From positions 2,046,001 to 2,110,000 of the forward strand of contig NZ_JBDJAF010000001.1 of NCBI RefSeq assembly GCF_039652555.1: 64,000 bases of DNA, in the 5' to 3' direction. The first letter of the stretch is position 1, and each line of letters begins with the position of its first letter. Made by a program: the position numbers and the translations under genes. The notes beneath the pieces were generated by a model. That model saw nothing but the letters and a program-made list of their open reading frames with translations, made no database searches and was not told where the DNA came from. Below, one piece after another: positions 1 through 8,728 of the stretch. The stretch is from Parafrigoribacterium mesophilum. GTDB lineage: Bacteria; Actinomycetota; Actinomycetes; Actinomycetales; Microbacteriaceae.

Positions 1-977
1 ATGATCCCCTCGTGCTGGTGGCACTGAGCGGCGGGCCGGACTCCCTTGCGCTCGCCGCCGCCACCGCGTTCGAGGCGCCCCGGGCAGGGATGCGGGCCGG
101 AGCGGTGATCGTAGACCACGGCCTGCAGGCCGGTTCCGCCGCGGTAGCTGCCGCCGTGGCCGCGCGGGCGAGTGAGCTGGGCCTGGTTCCGGTGCTCGTG
201 CGCCGGGTCGCCGTCGGCCGGGAGGGCGGCCTCGAGGCGGCCGCGCGCGTGGCGCGCTATGCGGCGTTGGCCGAGGCTGCGCAGCACACCGGCGCGGTCA
301 GCGTGCTGCTAGGACATACACTGGACGACCAGGCCGAGACCGTGCTGCTCGGGCTTGCCAGGGGAAGCGGCGCGACTAGCCTCCACGGAATGAGCCCGGT
401 GTCGCCGTTCCCGGGTGCCCACGACGCGGATGCCGTTCTGGGCGAGTACCGTCGGCCGCTCCTTCGCATCCGCAGGGCCACGACCGCGCAGTTTTGCGCT
501 GACTCGGGCCTCCAGCCCTGGCACGACCCCCAGAACGACGACGCCGAGTTCGCCAGAGTGCGCGTGCGCCAGCGGCTGCTGCCGACACTGGAACGCGACA
601 TCGGCCCCGGCGTCGCCGAGGCGCTCGCGCGCACGGCGGAACAATTGCGTGAAGACGCCTGCGCCCTGGACGACCTGGCCAAGGAACTGATCGACGATCT
701 CGTGGACCACGCGGAGGCGGGGCTCTCGCTCAGCGTGCGGGGCCTCGCCGCGAACCCGGCGGCACTCCGGCAGCGCATCATCCGCCTGGCCGCCTCGGCA
801 GAGTTCGGGGTGTCACTCAGCCGCACGCAGACCCTTGAGGTGGCGCGGTTGGTCACCCACTGGCACGGGCAGGGCCCGGTGCATCTGCCTGGCATTAGAG
901 TAGGACGGCGGGGCGGCCTGCTGATTTTCACTTCCGCGCCGGCCGACCCTACGAGAAAGAACTCCCCGCGGAAATGA
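1..977 (+). CDS. tilS: tRNA(Ile)-lysidine synthase, 5' end cut off by the window
   Basis: ATP-dependent ligase that converts C34 of the CAU anticodon of tRNA-Ile2 to lysidine, in the cytoplasm. The reading frame is open from the first bases of the window (DPLVLVALSGGPDS), and the PP-loop ATPase motif SGGPDS lies almost at the visible N-terminus, where family members carry roughly 20 further residues. The true start is therefore upstream and only the 3' part is present (about 325 residues). A second family motif, GHTLDDQAETVLLGLARGSG, follows. The stop overlaps the next start by 4 nt (ATGA), as in the common actinobacterial tilS-hpt-ftsH order. Confidence 0.93.
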   Translation, partial: DPLVLVALSGGPDSLALAAATAFEAPRAGMRAGAVIVDHGLQAGSAAVAAAVAARASELGLVPVLVRRVAVGREGGLEAAARVARYAALAEAAQHTGAVSVLLGHTLDDQAETVLLGLARGSGATSLHGMSPVSPFPGAHDADAVLGEYRRPLLRIRRATTAQFCADSGLQPWHDPQNDDAEFARVRVRQRLLPTLERDIGPGVAEALARTAEQLREDACALDDLAKELIDDLVDHAEAGLSLSVRGLAANPAALRQRIIRLAASAEFGVSLSRTQTLEVARLVTHWHGQGPVHLPGIRVGRRGGLLIFTSAPADPTRKNSPRK

Positions 978-1531
978 AGCTCAGCGAAATCGCCGAAGAT
1001 CTGACCGAAGTACTGATCACCGAGGACGAGATCGTGGCGAAGATCGCCGAGCTCGCCCGCAGGGTCGAGGCAGACTACGCCGGAGAGCCGCTGCTGCTGG
1101 TGGGCGTGCTCAAGGGCGCCGTCATGGTCATGGCCGACCTTGCCCGCGAACTCACCCTTCCCATCACGATGGACTGGATGGCGGTGTCGTCCTACGGCTC
1201 GGGTACCCAGTCCTCCGGCGTGGTGCGCATCTTGAAAGACCTGGATGCCGACATCACTGGGCGTCGGGTGCTGATCGTCGAGGACATCATCGACTCCGGC
1301 CTGACGCTGTCGTGGCTGCTGGCCAACCTGCAGAGCCGCGGGGCGAAGTCGGTGGAGATCCTGGCTCTGCTGCGCAAACCGAACGCCGCCAAGGTGGACG
1401 TCACGGTCAAATATGTGGGCTTTGAGATCCCGAACAAGTTCGTGGTCGGCTATGGCCTCGACTACGCCGAGCACTACCGCAACCTGCGCGGCATCGGCGT
1501 GCTGGCGCCGCACGTGTACGAGAACCGCTAG
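974..1531 (+). CDS. hpt: hypoxanthine phosphoribosyltransferase
   Basis: Purine salvage enzyme that transfers PRPP ribose-phosphate to hypoxanthine or guanine. The 185-residue length is normal for the family. The PRPP-binding signature VLIVEDIIDSGLTL is intact, and the flexible-loop motif SSYGSGTQSSG precedes it. The ATG overlaps the tilS stop by 4 nt, so the two are probably translationally coupled. A gap of about 100 nt to ftsH suggests that ftsH also has its own promoter or start region. Confidence 0.95.
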   Translation: MKLSEIAEDLTEVLITEDEIVAKIAELARRVEADYAGEPLLLVGVLKGAVMVMADLARELTLPITMDWMAVSSYGSGTQSSGVVRILKDLDADITGRRVLIVEDIIDSGLTLSWLLANLQSRGAKSVEILALLRKPNAAKVDVTVKYVGFEIPNKFVVGYGLDYAEHYRNLRGIGVLAPHVYENR

Positions 1532-1633
1532 GCACATTAAGCCCTCGGCAAACATACAGAAGCCGTTCGGCGCGGCTCGGGTAGCCTTACACCAAAGTTT
1601 TTCACCAGAAAGGTGTCGGGTCAGGCCCCCACT

Positions 1634-3628
1634 ATGGACTTCAAGCGTTTTCTCCGCGGCCCGCTGATCTACATCGCGCTCGCCGTCATCGTCGTGTCGG
1701 TGGGCTTCAGCCTGCTGAGCACGTCGGGATTCAAGCAGATCACCACCCAAGAGGGGTTCCAGGCGCTGTCCAGCGGCGAGGTCGCCTCGGCGAAGATCGT
1801 CGACGGAGAGAAGCGCGTCGACCTCACCCTGAAATCAGCCGGCAAAGACGGCAAGCAGGTGCAGTTCTACTACGCCACCCCGCGCGGAGCCGACGTCGTC
1901 GCCGCGATCGACAAGTCCGACGCCAAGTACAACGACGAGGTGGACAACGGCAACTGGCTGACCTCCATGCTCGGTCTGATCATCCCGTTCATCTTCATCG
2001 GTCTCATCTTCTGGTTCCTGCTGTCCAGCATGCAGGGTGGCGGCAACAAGGTGATGCAGTTCGGCAAGTCCAAGGCCAAGCTGGTCTCCAAGGAAAGCCC
2101 GAAAGTCACGTTCGCGGATGTCGCCGGGGCTGACGAGGCGATCGAAGAACTCGAAGAGATCAAGGACTTCCTCAAGGAACCGGCGAAGTTCCAGGCCGTC
2201 GGCGCCCGCATCCCGAAGGGCGTGCTGCTCTACGGCCCTCCCGGAACCGGTAAGACGCTGCTCGCGCGTGCCGTGGCCGGCGAGGCGAACGTGCCGTTCT
2301 ACTCGATCTCCGGCTCGGACTTCGTGGAGATGTTCGTCGGCGTGGGCGCGAGTCGGGTGCGGGACCTCTTCCAGCAGGCCAAGGAGAATTCCCCGGCCAT
2401 CATCTTCGTCGATGAGATCGATGCGGTGGGCCGACACCGCGGGTCCGGCATGGGCGGCGGGCACGACGAGCGCGAACAGACCCTCAACCAGCTGCTCGTG
2501 GAGATGGACGGCTTCGACGTCAAGACCAACGTCATCCTCATTGCCGCGACCAACCGTCCTGACATTCTCGACCCGGCGTTGCTGCGCCCCGGCCGCTTCG
2601 ACCGCCAGATCGGCGTCGACGCTCCGGACCTCAACGGTCGCAAGATGATCCTCGAGGTGCACGGCAAGGGCAAACCGCTCGCTGCCGGGGTGGACCTTGA
2701 GGTGGTCGCCCGCAAGACCCCGGGATTCACCGGTGCCGACCTGGCGAACGTGCTCAACGAGGCGGCGCTGCTCACGGCGCGTTCCAACGCCCAGCTGATC
2801 GATAACCGCGCTCTCGACGAGGCCATCGACCGGGTGATGGCCGGACCGCAACGCCGCAGCCGTGTGATGCGCGACAAGGAGAAGCTGATCACGGCGTACC
2901 ACGAGGGTGGTCATGCGCTCGTGGCCACGGCGATGCGCAACACCGACCCGGTGACCAAGATCACGATCCTCCCGCGCGGACGGGCACTCGGCTACACCAT
3001 GGTGTTGCCGCTCGAGGATCGGTATTCCGTCAGCCGTAACGAGTTGCTCGACCAGATGGCCTACGCGATGGGCGGCCGGGTGGCGGAGGAGATCGTATTC
3101 CACGACCCGACCACCGGCGCATCCAACGACATCGAGAAGGCCACGCAGACGGCACAGAAGATGGTCACCGAATACGGCATGAGCGCGAGCATCGGCTCGG
3201 TGAAGCTCGGCTCCGGCGCGGGCGACATCTTCCTCGGCCGGGACATGGGCAGCCAGCGAGACTACTCGGAGCGGCTGTCCGAGCAGGTTGACGCCGAGGT
3301 GCGCACCCTGATCGAGACGGCGCACGACGAGGCCTGGCAGGTGCTCAACGAGAACCGGGACATCCTGGACAACCTCGCGACGGCGCTGCTGGAGAAGGAG
3401 ACCCTCGACCACGTCGAGCTCGCTGAGATCTTCAGGGACGTCAAGAAGCTTCCCGAGCGTCCGCAGTGGCTCTCCAGCGACAAGCGGCCCGTGTCGAACC
3501 GGCCACCGGTGCTTGTGCCGGACAAGGCTCCGATCGATGCCGGCGCCGTTGACGGCGGGGTGGATTCCTCGCCGACCAAGCCAAAGCGTGCGCCACGCCG
3601 CAAGGCTCCCGACATCGCGACCGCGTAA
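1634..3628 (+). CDS. ftsH: ATP-dependent zinc metalloprotease FtsH
   Basis: Membrane-anchored hexameric AAA+ protease for quality control of membrane and cytoplasmic proteins. The chosen ATG gives MDFKRFLRGPLIY, matching the short cytoplasmic tail of actinobacterial FtsH; a GTG seven codons earlier (1613) is the alternative. Two membrane segments (about residues 8-28 and 115-135) flank a small external domain. Walker A GPPGTGKT begins near residue 201, Walker B is IIFVDEID, the second region of homology is ATNRPDILDPALLRPGRFDR, and the zinc site HEGGH is near residue 423. The C-terminal tail is basic and Pro-rich (KPKRAPRRKAP). folE starts 7 nt after the stop. Confidence 0.96.
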   Translation: MDFKRFLRGPLIYIALAVIVVSVGFSLLSTSGFKQITTQEGFQALSSGEVASAKIVDGEKRVDLTLKSAGKDGKQVQFYYATPRGADVVAAIDKSDAKYNDEVDNGNWLTSMLGLIIPFIFIGLIFWFLLSSMQGGGNKVMQFGKSKAKLVSKESPKVTFADVAGADEAIEELEEIKDFLKEPAKFQAVGARIPKGVLLYGPPGTGKTLLARAVAGEANVPFYSISGSDFVEMFVGVGASRVRDLFQQAKENSPAIIFVDEIDAVGRHRGSGMGGGHDEREQTLNQLLVEMDGFDVKTNVILIAATNRPDILDPALLRPGRFDRQIGVDAPDLNGRKMILEVHGKGKPLAAGVDLEVVARKTPGFTGADLANVLNEAALLTARSNAQLIDNRALDEAIDRVMAGPQRRSRVMRDKEKLITAYHEGGHALVATAMRNTDPVTKITILPRGRALGYTMVLPLEDRYSVSRNELLDQMAYAMGGRVAEEIVFHDPTTGASNDIEKATQTAQKMVTEYGMSASIGSVKLGSGAGDIFLGRDMGSQRDYSERLSEQVDAEVRTLIETAHDEAWQVLNENRDILDNLATALLEKETLDHVELAEIFRDVKKLPERPQWLSSDKRPVSNRPPVLVPDKAPIDAGAVDGGVDSSPTKPKRAPRRKAPDIATA

Positions 3629-3635
3629 CCTGCCT

Positions 3636-4298
3636 GTGGTCGAGCCAGAACCTCCCGCCACCGACGTCGTGAGGGGTGCACCCGCGCCCGGCGCGGCCAC
3701 TGCGGGCACACCCGGAGTTGACCGGGCGCGTATCGCCGCCGCCGTCGTGGAAATCCTCGCTGCCATCGGCGAAGACCCGGGGCGAGCCGGCCTCGCCAGC
3801 ACGCCGCAGCGTGTCGCCGATGCGTACGCCGAATTCTTCAGCGGCCTTCGGGTCGACCCGGTGACGCACCTCACCGACGGCGTGCCGGTGGACGGCCGCC
3901 TCGGAGAACTCGTGCTGATGCGCGACATCGAGTTCCGCTCCGTCTGCGAGCACCATCTCCTGCCGTTCAGCGGTGTCGCCCACCTCGCCTACGTTCCCCG
4001 CGAGCGGGTGGTCGGCCTTGGCCGGCTCGCGCGCGTGGTGGACACTCTGGCAGCGCGGCCTCAGCTGCAGGAACACCTCACCGAGCAGGTCGCCGATACC
4101 CTGCAGGAGGGTCTTGACCCGCTCGGCGTGCTAGTCGTCCTCGACGCGATTCACGCCTGTGTGAGCGCCCGCGGCACGCGGCAATCGCACAGCTCGACGG
4201 TGACGATGGCCAGCCGCGGTAGCCTGTCCGACCCCGACGCGCGCAACGGGGTTCTAGCATTACTCGGGGAAGCACGTTCGGTGCGTGCCCAGAAGTGA
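3636..4298 (+). CDS. folE: GTP cyclohydrolase I
   Basis: First committed step of folate synthesis: GTP to 7,8-dihydroneopterin triphosphate. The GTG at 3636 follows the ftsH stop closely and gives 220 residues, a usual length. The first 30 or so residues are Pro/Ala-rich and variable. Zinc and active-site motifs are intact: SVCEHHLLPFSG (Cys, His) and the second zinc Cys in IHACVSARG. It is followed by folP, folB and folK, a complete folate run. Earlier in-frame starts exist inside ftsH but would make an atypically long protein. Confidence 0.95.
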   Translation: MVEPEPPATDVVRGAPAPGAATAGTPGVDRARIAAAVVEILAAIGEDPGRAGLASTPQRVADAYAEFFSGLRVDPVTHLTDGVPVDGRLGELVLMRDIEFRSVCEHHLLPFSGVAHLAYVPRERVVGLGRLARVVDTLAARPQLQEHLTEQVADTLQEGLDPLGVLVVLDAIHACVSARGTRQSHSSTVTMASRGSLSDPDARNGVLALLGEARSVRAQK

Positions 4299-4350
4299 GC
4301 GGTGTGAAGGCGAACGACGAGCACGCGGCGAGGCAGTGGGGAACGGGGCG

Positions 4351-5250
4351 ATGACCGACCCTTGGGTGGAGCCGCTTCGACGGGTGCGCAACGCGGCTCG
4401 GATGCGCTCCCGCGCCAATCATGCACGACCGCAGGTTCCCATCATCATGGGGATCCTCAACGTCACGCCTGATTCGTTCAGCGACGGCGGTCGTTACGCC
4501 GACCACGAGGTCGCCCTGCAGCACGCCAGCGAGATGATTTCAGCTGGCGCGGACATCATCGACGTCGGTGGCGAGTCCACCAGACCGGGCGCACCTCGGC
4601 TGGATGTGGCCGAGGAGCAGCGCCGCGCCATGCCCATCGTGCGGGAGTTGATCAATCGTGGGATACCGGTGAGCATTGACACCATGAACTCAGCGACGGC
4701 GCAGGTTGCCGTGGATGCCGGTGTGGTGCTCGTCAACGACGTGTCGGGTGGGCTGGCCGATCCTGGTATGGCGACCGTCATCGGCGAGAGCGGCGTGCGA
4801 TACGTCGCCATGCATTGGCGCGGGCCGAGCGCCACCATGCAGGCCAACGCGGTGTACGCCAATGTGGTGCGCGACGTACGCGATGAACTGCGCGCCCGCG
4901 TCGACGACCTCCGCAATCACGGGGTGCAGCAGGGTCAGCTCGTGCTGGACCCCGGAATCGGCTTCGCCAAGAACGCTCGACAGAACTGGGAGGTGCTCGG
5001 CCACCTCCGCGAATTCGAGACGCTCGGCTACCCGATCCTGGTGGGCGCGTCGCGCAAGAGCTTTCTCGGCCCGCTGCTGCCGGAAGGTGCCTCGGCCGCC
5101 GATCGGGACCGGCCCACCGCCGTGATCAGTGCCCTGGCCGCCGAGGCGGGCGTCTGGGGAGTGCGGGTGCACGACGTCGCCGGGACCAAGGCGGCGCTGG
5201 ATGTGTGGGACGCGTGGAGCGAGGGCGCGGCCACAGGGCTACGCGAATGA
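4351..5250 (+). CDS. folP: dihydropteroate synthase
   Basis: Condenses 7,8-dihydropterin pyrophosphate with p-aminobenzoate; the sulfonamide target. The TIM-barrel signatures are clear: IMGILNVTPDSFSDGG, IDVGGESTRPGA, SIDTMN, NDVSGG, LDPGIGFAKN and VGASRKSFLG. The ATG at 4351 has a strong purine-rich ribosome site (GGGGAACGGGGCG) just upstream; GTG codons at 4285 and 4304 are less likely. The stop overlaps folB by 4 nt. Confidence 0.94.
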   Translation: MTDPWVEPLRRVRNAARMRSRANHARPQVPIIMGILNVTPDSFSDGGRYADHEVALQHASEMISAGADIIDVGGESTRPGAPRLDVAEEQRRAMPIVRELINRGIPVSIDTMNSATAQVAVDAGVVLVNDVSGGLADPGMATVIGESGVRYVAMHWRGPSATMQANAVYANVVRDVRDELRARVDDLRNHGVQQGQLVLDPGIGFAKNARQNWEVLGHLREFETLGYPILVGASRKSFLGPLLPEGASAADRDRPTAVISALAAEAGVWGVRVHDVAGTKAALDVWDAWSEGAATGLRE

Positions 5251-5630
5251 ACGGCGACCGAATCACGCTCACCGGCCTCCGCGCGTTCGGCCACCACGGT
5301 GTGTTCGACGACGAACGGGCCAACGGTCAGGAGTTCGTGCTCGACGTCACCATCTTCGTCGACTTCGCGGCGGCGGCCGCCGGCGACGACCTGGAGGCGA
5401 CCGTGCACTACGGCGTGGTCTCGGAACAAATCGTCGCCGCCGTGGAACGCGACCCGGTTGACCTGATCGAAACCCTTGCCGAGCGGGTTGCCGCGGTTGT
5501 GCTCGGACACCCGGCGGCCTCCGCGGTGCAGGTGACCGTCCACAAGCCGCACGCGCCGATCACCGTTCCGTTCGACGATGTCGCCGTGACCATCACCAGA
5601 AGCCGGCTACCGACACGGGGCCGGCCATGA
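5247..5630 (+). CDS. folB: dihydroneopterin aldolase
   Basis: Cleaves 7,8-dihydroneopterin to 6-hydroxymethyl-dihydropterin and glycolaldehyde. The 127-residue protein begins at the ATG overlapping the folP stop (MNGDRITLTGLRAFGHHGVF). The family hallmarks GLRAFGHHGVFDDER and LIETLAERVA are present. The stop overlaps folK by 4 nt, so folP-folB-folK is one coupled set. Confidence 0.93.
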   Translation: MNGDRITLTGLRAFGHHGVFDDERANGQEFVLDVTIFVDFAAAAAGDDLEATVHYGVVSEQIVAAVERDPVDLIETLAERVAAVVLGHPAASAVQVTVHKPHAPITVPFDDVAVTITRSRLPTRGRP

Positions 5631-6163
5631 CGCGGATGCGGGTGGTGCTGCCCGCCGTGATCGCCCTCGGCAGCAACCAGGGCGACCGCGAGGGCACGCT
5701 CCGTTCCGCCGTGCGCGACATCGACGCGATCGACGGTGTGCGGGTGATCGCCGCATCCGGTCTGGTCGGCTCGTCCGCCCTGAAACTCGACGGTGTCGAC
5801 GAGAGCGCGCCCGGCTATCTCAACGCCGTGGTCCTCGTGACCAGCGCGCTGTCCCCGGAGGAACTGCTGGGCAAACTGCAGGACATCGAGAACGCGCATG
5901 GCAGGGTGCGCCTGGAACGCTGGGGGGACCGCACCCTGGATCTCGACCTGATCGACTTCGCCGGCCTGCGCCGCGACAGTGCGGACCTGATCCTGCCGCA
6001 TCCGCGGGCCTGGGAGCGCTCGTTCGTGCTCGCACCGTGGGCGCAGGTCGACCCGCATGCCAGGATCGCCGGACGCGGCCTGGTGACCGACCTGCTGGCC
6101 CGGGCCACCGACACGGTGTGGCCGGTCGACGGCGCGCCCCTGTTGCCGGAGTCCCGCGCATGA
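5627..6163 (+). CDS. folK: 2-amino-4-hydroxy-6-hydroxymethyldihydropteridine diphosphokinase
   Basis: Pyrophosphorylates 6-hydroxymethyl-7,8-dihydropterin using ATP, supplying the FolP substrate. At 178 residues it is normal in length. Diagnostic motifs: AVIALGSNQGDREGTL at the N-terminus, RWGDRTLDLDLIDF (catalytic and Mg-binding Asp residues), and LPHPRAWERSFVLAPWAQVDP. The stop overlaps the DUF3180 gene by 4 nt. Confidence 0.95.
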   Translation: MTRMRVVLPAVIALGSNQGDREGTLRSAVRDIDAIDGVRVIAASGLVGSSALKLDGVDESAPGYLNAVVLVTSALSPEELLGKLQDIENAHGRVRLERWGDRTLDLDLIDFAGLRRDSADLILPHPRAWERSFVLAPWAQVDPHARIAGRGLVTDLLARATDTVWPVDGAPLLPESRA

Positions 6164-6648
6164 GCCGCACCAAGGTCTCGACGATCATCCTGCTGTTCGC
6201 GGCGGGAGCGGTCGGCGCCGCATTCCTGGAAAGCGCGCTCGCCGCAGCGGGACGGCCGATTCTCATTCCGCCGTTCACGTTGCCCGCAGCGTTGGTGGCG
6301 ATCGGAGTGATCATCGTGCTGCTCGCGCTGCCCATCCGCCGCAAGGTGAAAGGCACCCGCAAGGCCCCGATCGACCCGTTCTACGCCACGAGGGTGGCCA
6401 TGCTCGCCAAAGCATCCTCGATCAGCGGGGCGTTTCTGTTCGGCGCCGGCGGCGGAGTCATCATCTACCTCACCACGCGCTCCGTGACCCCGACCGCCGG
6501 ATCGATCGGCATGGCCATCGGCACGGCCGTGGGGGCCGGTATCCTGCTCACCGCCGGACTGGTCGCCGAGCACATGTGCACCATTCCGCCGGTGAAAGGC
6601 GACGACGAATCCGGGCCGGGCAACGAGCCGGCGCCGCTGAAGTCGTGA
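6160..6648 (+). CDS. DUF3180 family membrane protein
   Basis: A 162-residue protein starting at the ATG that overlaps the folK stop. It shows four hydrophobic segments (about residues 6-26, 37-57, 87-107 and 118-138), a basic loop (IRRKVKGTRKAP) and a hydrophilic acidic C-terminus. It matches the DUF3180 pattern that follows folK in many actinobacteria. Function is unknown. Coupling to the folate genes is consistent in position but does not show a role in folate metabolism. Confidence 0.8.
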   Translation: MSRTKVSTIILLFAAGAVGAAFLESALAAAGRPILIPPFTLPAALVAIGVIIVLLALPIRRKVKGTRKAPIDPFYATRVAMLAKASSISGAFLFGAGGGVIIYLTTRSVTPTAGSIGMAIGTAVGAGILLTAGLVAEHMCTIPPVKGDDESGPGNEPAPLKS

Positions 6649-6671
6649 GCGGCGCAGTGGGAGAGAACGCC

Positions 6672-7154
6672 ATGAGCACCAGACTCGAATTGCCGCAAAC
6701 CACGTGGCGGCGAGTTTCCCCCAAGCTGATGTGGGCCGAACTGCTCGGCACGTTCTTCGGTGCCGTGGTCTTCCTCGCGCTTACCATCCCGCTGCACCTG
6801 CTCAAGCTGCCGTTCGCGCTCGCGGTCAGCATCGCCGTCGCTGCCATCGGGGTGATCACGCTCGTGCTCGTTCCGCGGCGGGTGCGGTCGATCGGCTACC
6901 AGTTGCGCGACGACGACCTGCTGTTCCGACGCGGCATCATGTTCCTCCGATTCGTGGCCGTGCCGTACGGGCGGATGCAGCTGGTCGACATCAACCGAGG
7001 ACCGGTCGATCGATTCCTGGGCTTGAGCGAGCTGCGCTTCGTCACCGCCGCCGCCTCGACCGGCGTCACGATCCCCGGGCTGGAGGCCGCCGAGGCCGAC
7101 GCGTTGCGCGACCGGCTCGTCGCCCTTGCGGAGAGTCGGCGGGCGGGGCTGTGA
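6672..7154 (+). CDS. bacterial PH-domain (bPH2/DUF304) membrane protein, small
   Basis: A 160-residue protein with two membrane segments near the N-terminus (about residues 18-40 and 43-63), followed by a soluble bPH2 domain containing the DUF304 signature YQLRDDDLLFRRGIMF, VPYGRMQLVDINRGPVDRFLG and the ending TVT-like GVTIPGLEAAEADALRDRL. The ATG at 6672 has a GGGAGAG ribosome site. It overlaps the next, larger DUF304 protein by 4 nt; this small plus large pair resembles the YdbS-YdbT arrangement of Bacillus. Molecular function is not established. Confidence 0.82.
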   Translation: MSTRLELPQTTWRRVSPKLMWAELLGTFFGAVVFLALTIPLHLLKLPFALAVSIAVAAIGVITLVLVPRRVRSIGYQLRDDDLLFRRGIMFLRFVAVPYGRMQLVDINRGPVDRFLGLSELRFVTAAASTGVTIPGLEAAEADALRDRLVALAESRRAGL

Positions 7155-8728
7155 ACCTGGCGGACGGCCAGTGGCACCGGCTGCATCCCGCGTCTCCACT
7201 GCTGAAGGGCGGGTTGGCGCTCGTCGCGATCCTGGGCGTGCTGCTCGCCAACCTACGTGAGCGGTTGTTCGACATGTTCGTGCCCGGCCTGCCGGCACAG
7301 GGCGACCCGGTCGACTACATCATCGACAACGGTTTTCTCGGGGTGGCGCTGCTGGTCGTCGCGGCGGTGCTCGTCGTTCTTATCGCGGGTTTCTACGCCT
7401 CCTGGCGGATGCATTCGTTCCGGATCACCGAGGAGGCGGTCGAGGTACGCAGCGGCATCCTGTTCCGCACCAACCGCAAGGCGAGGCTCGATCGCATCCA
7501 AGGCATCAACATCGTGCGGCCGTTCTTCGCCAGGCTGTTCGGAGCCGCGAAGGTGGAGATCAGTCAGGCCGGCCAGGATGCGAACGTGCAGCTGTCCTAC
7601 CTCGGTTCGAGGGCGGCGGATGGCGTGCGTCGGGAGATCCTGCGGCTGGCCTCCGGTGCCCGCGTCACGGCGCCCGGCGTGCTTACGCCGGGTCCGCCCG
7701 GGCAGTCGACGCTGGACCGCCGGGTGGAGGAGTTCTTCGGACCCGATCCGGAGCTGGGGTCCACCCCGGCGGAGTCGATCGTCACCATCCATCTGGGCAG
7801 GCTGTTCGGCTCGCTCGTGCTGCACGGTTCAACGGTCTTTCTTGTGCTCGCCGGCATCGGCATCACGGTCTGGGTGGTCAGCTCTGGCCAACTGTACGGC
7901 CTGTTTCTTGTGCTGCCCGGCGCAATCGGGTTCGGCAGTTTCTACGTCCGCCGGTTCACCAAGACACTGGGGTACACCATCGCCGCCACTGGCGACGGGG
8001 TGCGCGTGGGCTTCGGCCTGCTCTCGACCACCAGCGAGACCCTGCCGCCGGGGCGTATCCACTCGGTGCGGGTGAGCCAGCCGCTGCTCTGGCGGCCGAT
8101 GGGTTGGTGGGAGGTGAGCGTCAACCGCGCAAGCCACTCGAACACCAAGGGCGCTGCGGGCCAGTCCAATGCGACCATCCTCCCCGTCGGTAACCGCAGT
8201 GAAGTCATCCGCGTGCTCGAGTTGCTGCTGCCCGACCTCGCAGGAGCGGCCCCCAGCCTCGGTCGGCACAGCAGCGCCGGTGAAAGCCCGGCGGGCGCGT
8301 CGGCTGTGACGGGCGCACCCGAGATGACACCGTTGCTGAGGGCCGGCCTGACCTCGCCGGGTGGCGACGACGGGTTCGTGAATTCCCCTCAGCGTGCCGT
8401 GTGGCTGCGGCCGTTCGCCTGGCGACGCAACGGGTTCGCGATGGCCCGCGGTTGCCTGCTGCTGCGCAGGGGCGGCATCTGGCGGCAACTGGTGATCGTT
8501 CCTCAGGCTCGGCTGCAGAGTGTCTCACTGCGGCAGGGTCCGGTGTTGCGGATGCTGCGGTTGGCCGCGGTGCATCTGCACACGGTCTCCGGACCGATCG
8601 CGGCGACGCTGGGTGCGGTTGATGCCGTGGTCGGCGTGGAGTTCTTCACCGACGCGGCGCGCGCCGCCATCGTCTCCGCGGCGCGGGACACGTCCCACCG
8701 CTGGCGCTCGGGCGAGGTGTCGGCGTGA
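7151..8728 (+). CDS. bacterial PH-domain (bPH2/DUF304) membrane protein, large (YdbT-like)
   Basis: A 525-residue multi-pass protein starting at the GTG overlapping the previous stop (VNLADGQWHRLHPASPLLKG). It has several hydrophobic pairs (about residues 20-36, 58-83 and 225-265) alternating with DUF304 repeats: FRITEEAVEVRSGILFRTNRKARLDRIQGINI in the first, GDGVRVGFGLLSTTSETLPPGRIHSVRVSQPL in the second, and RGCLLLRRGGIWRQLVIVPQARLQSVSLRQGP in the third. The repeated motif of outward chain then Arg/Gln-rich interface is typical of three tandem bPH2 domains. It overlaps the DUF2520 gene by 4 nt. Confidence 0.82.
   Translation: MNLADGQWHRLHPASPLLKGGLALVAILGVLLANLRERLFDMFVPGLPAQGDPVDYIIDNGFLGVALLVVAAVLVVLIAGFYASWRMHSFRITEEAVEVRSGILFRTNRKARLDRIQGINIVRPFFARLFGAAKVEISQAGQDANVQLSYLGSRAADGVRREILRLASGARVTAPGVLTPGPPGQSTLDRRVEEFFGPDPELGSTPAESIVTIHLGRLFGSLVLHGSTVFLVLAGIGITVWVVSSGQLYGLFLVLPGAIGFGSFYVRRFTKTLGYTIAATGDGVRVGFGLLSTTSETLPPGRIHSVRVSQPLLWRPMGWWEVSVNRASHSNTKGAAGQSNATILPVGNRSEVIRVLELLLPDLAGAAPSLGRHSSAGESPAGASAVTGAPEMTPLLRAGLTSPGGDDGFVNSPQRAVWLRPFAWRRNGFAMARGCLLLRRGGIWRQLVIVPQARLQSVSLRQGPVLRMLRLAAVHLHTVSGPIAATLGAVDAVVGVEFFTDAARAAIVSAARDTSHRWRSGEVSA

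Noticed and set aside
1835..3928. A 697-codon open frame on the minus strand opposite ftsH
   Set aside because: It mirrors ftsH codons in high-GC DNA, has no recognisable domain, and is Arg/His/Gly-rich. Similar long antisense frames oppose clpC (14873-17035), lysS, rpoB and the DEAD-box helicase gene.
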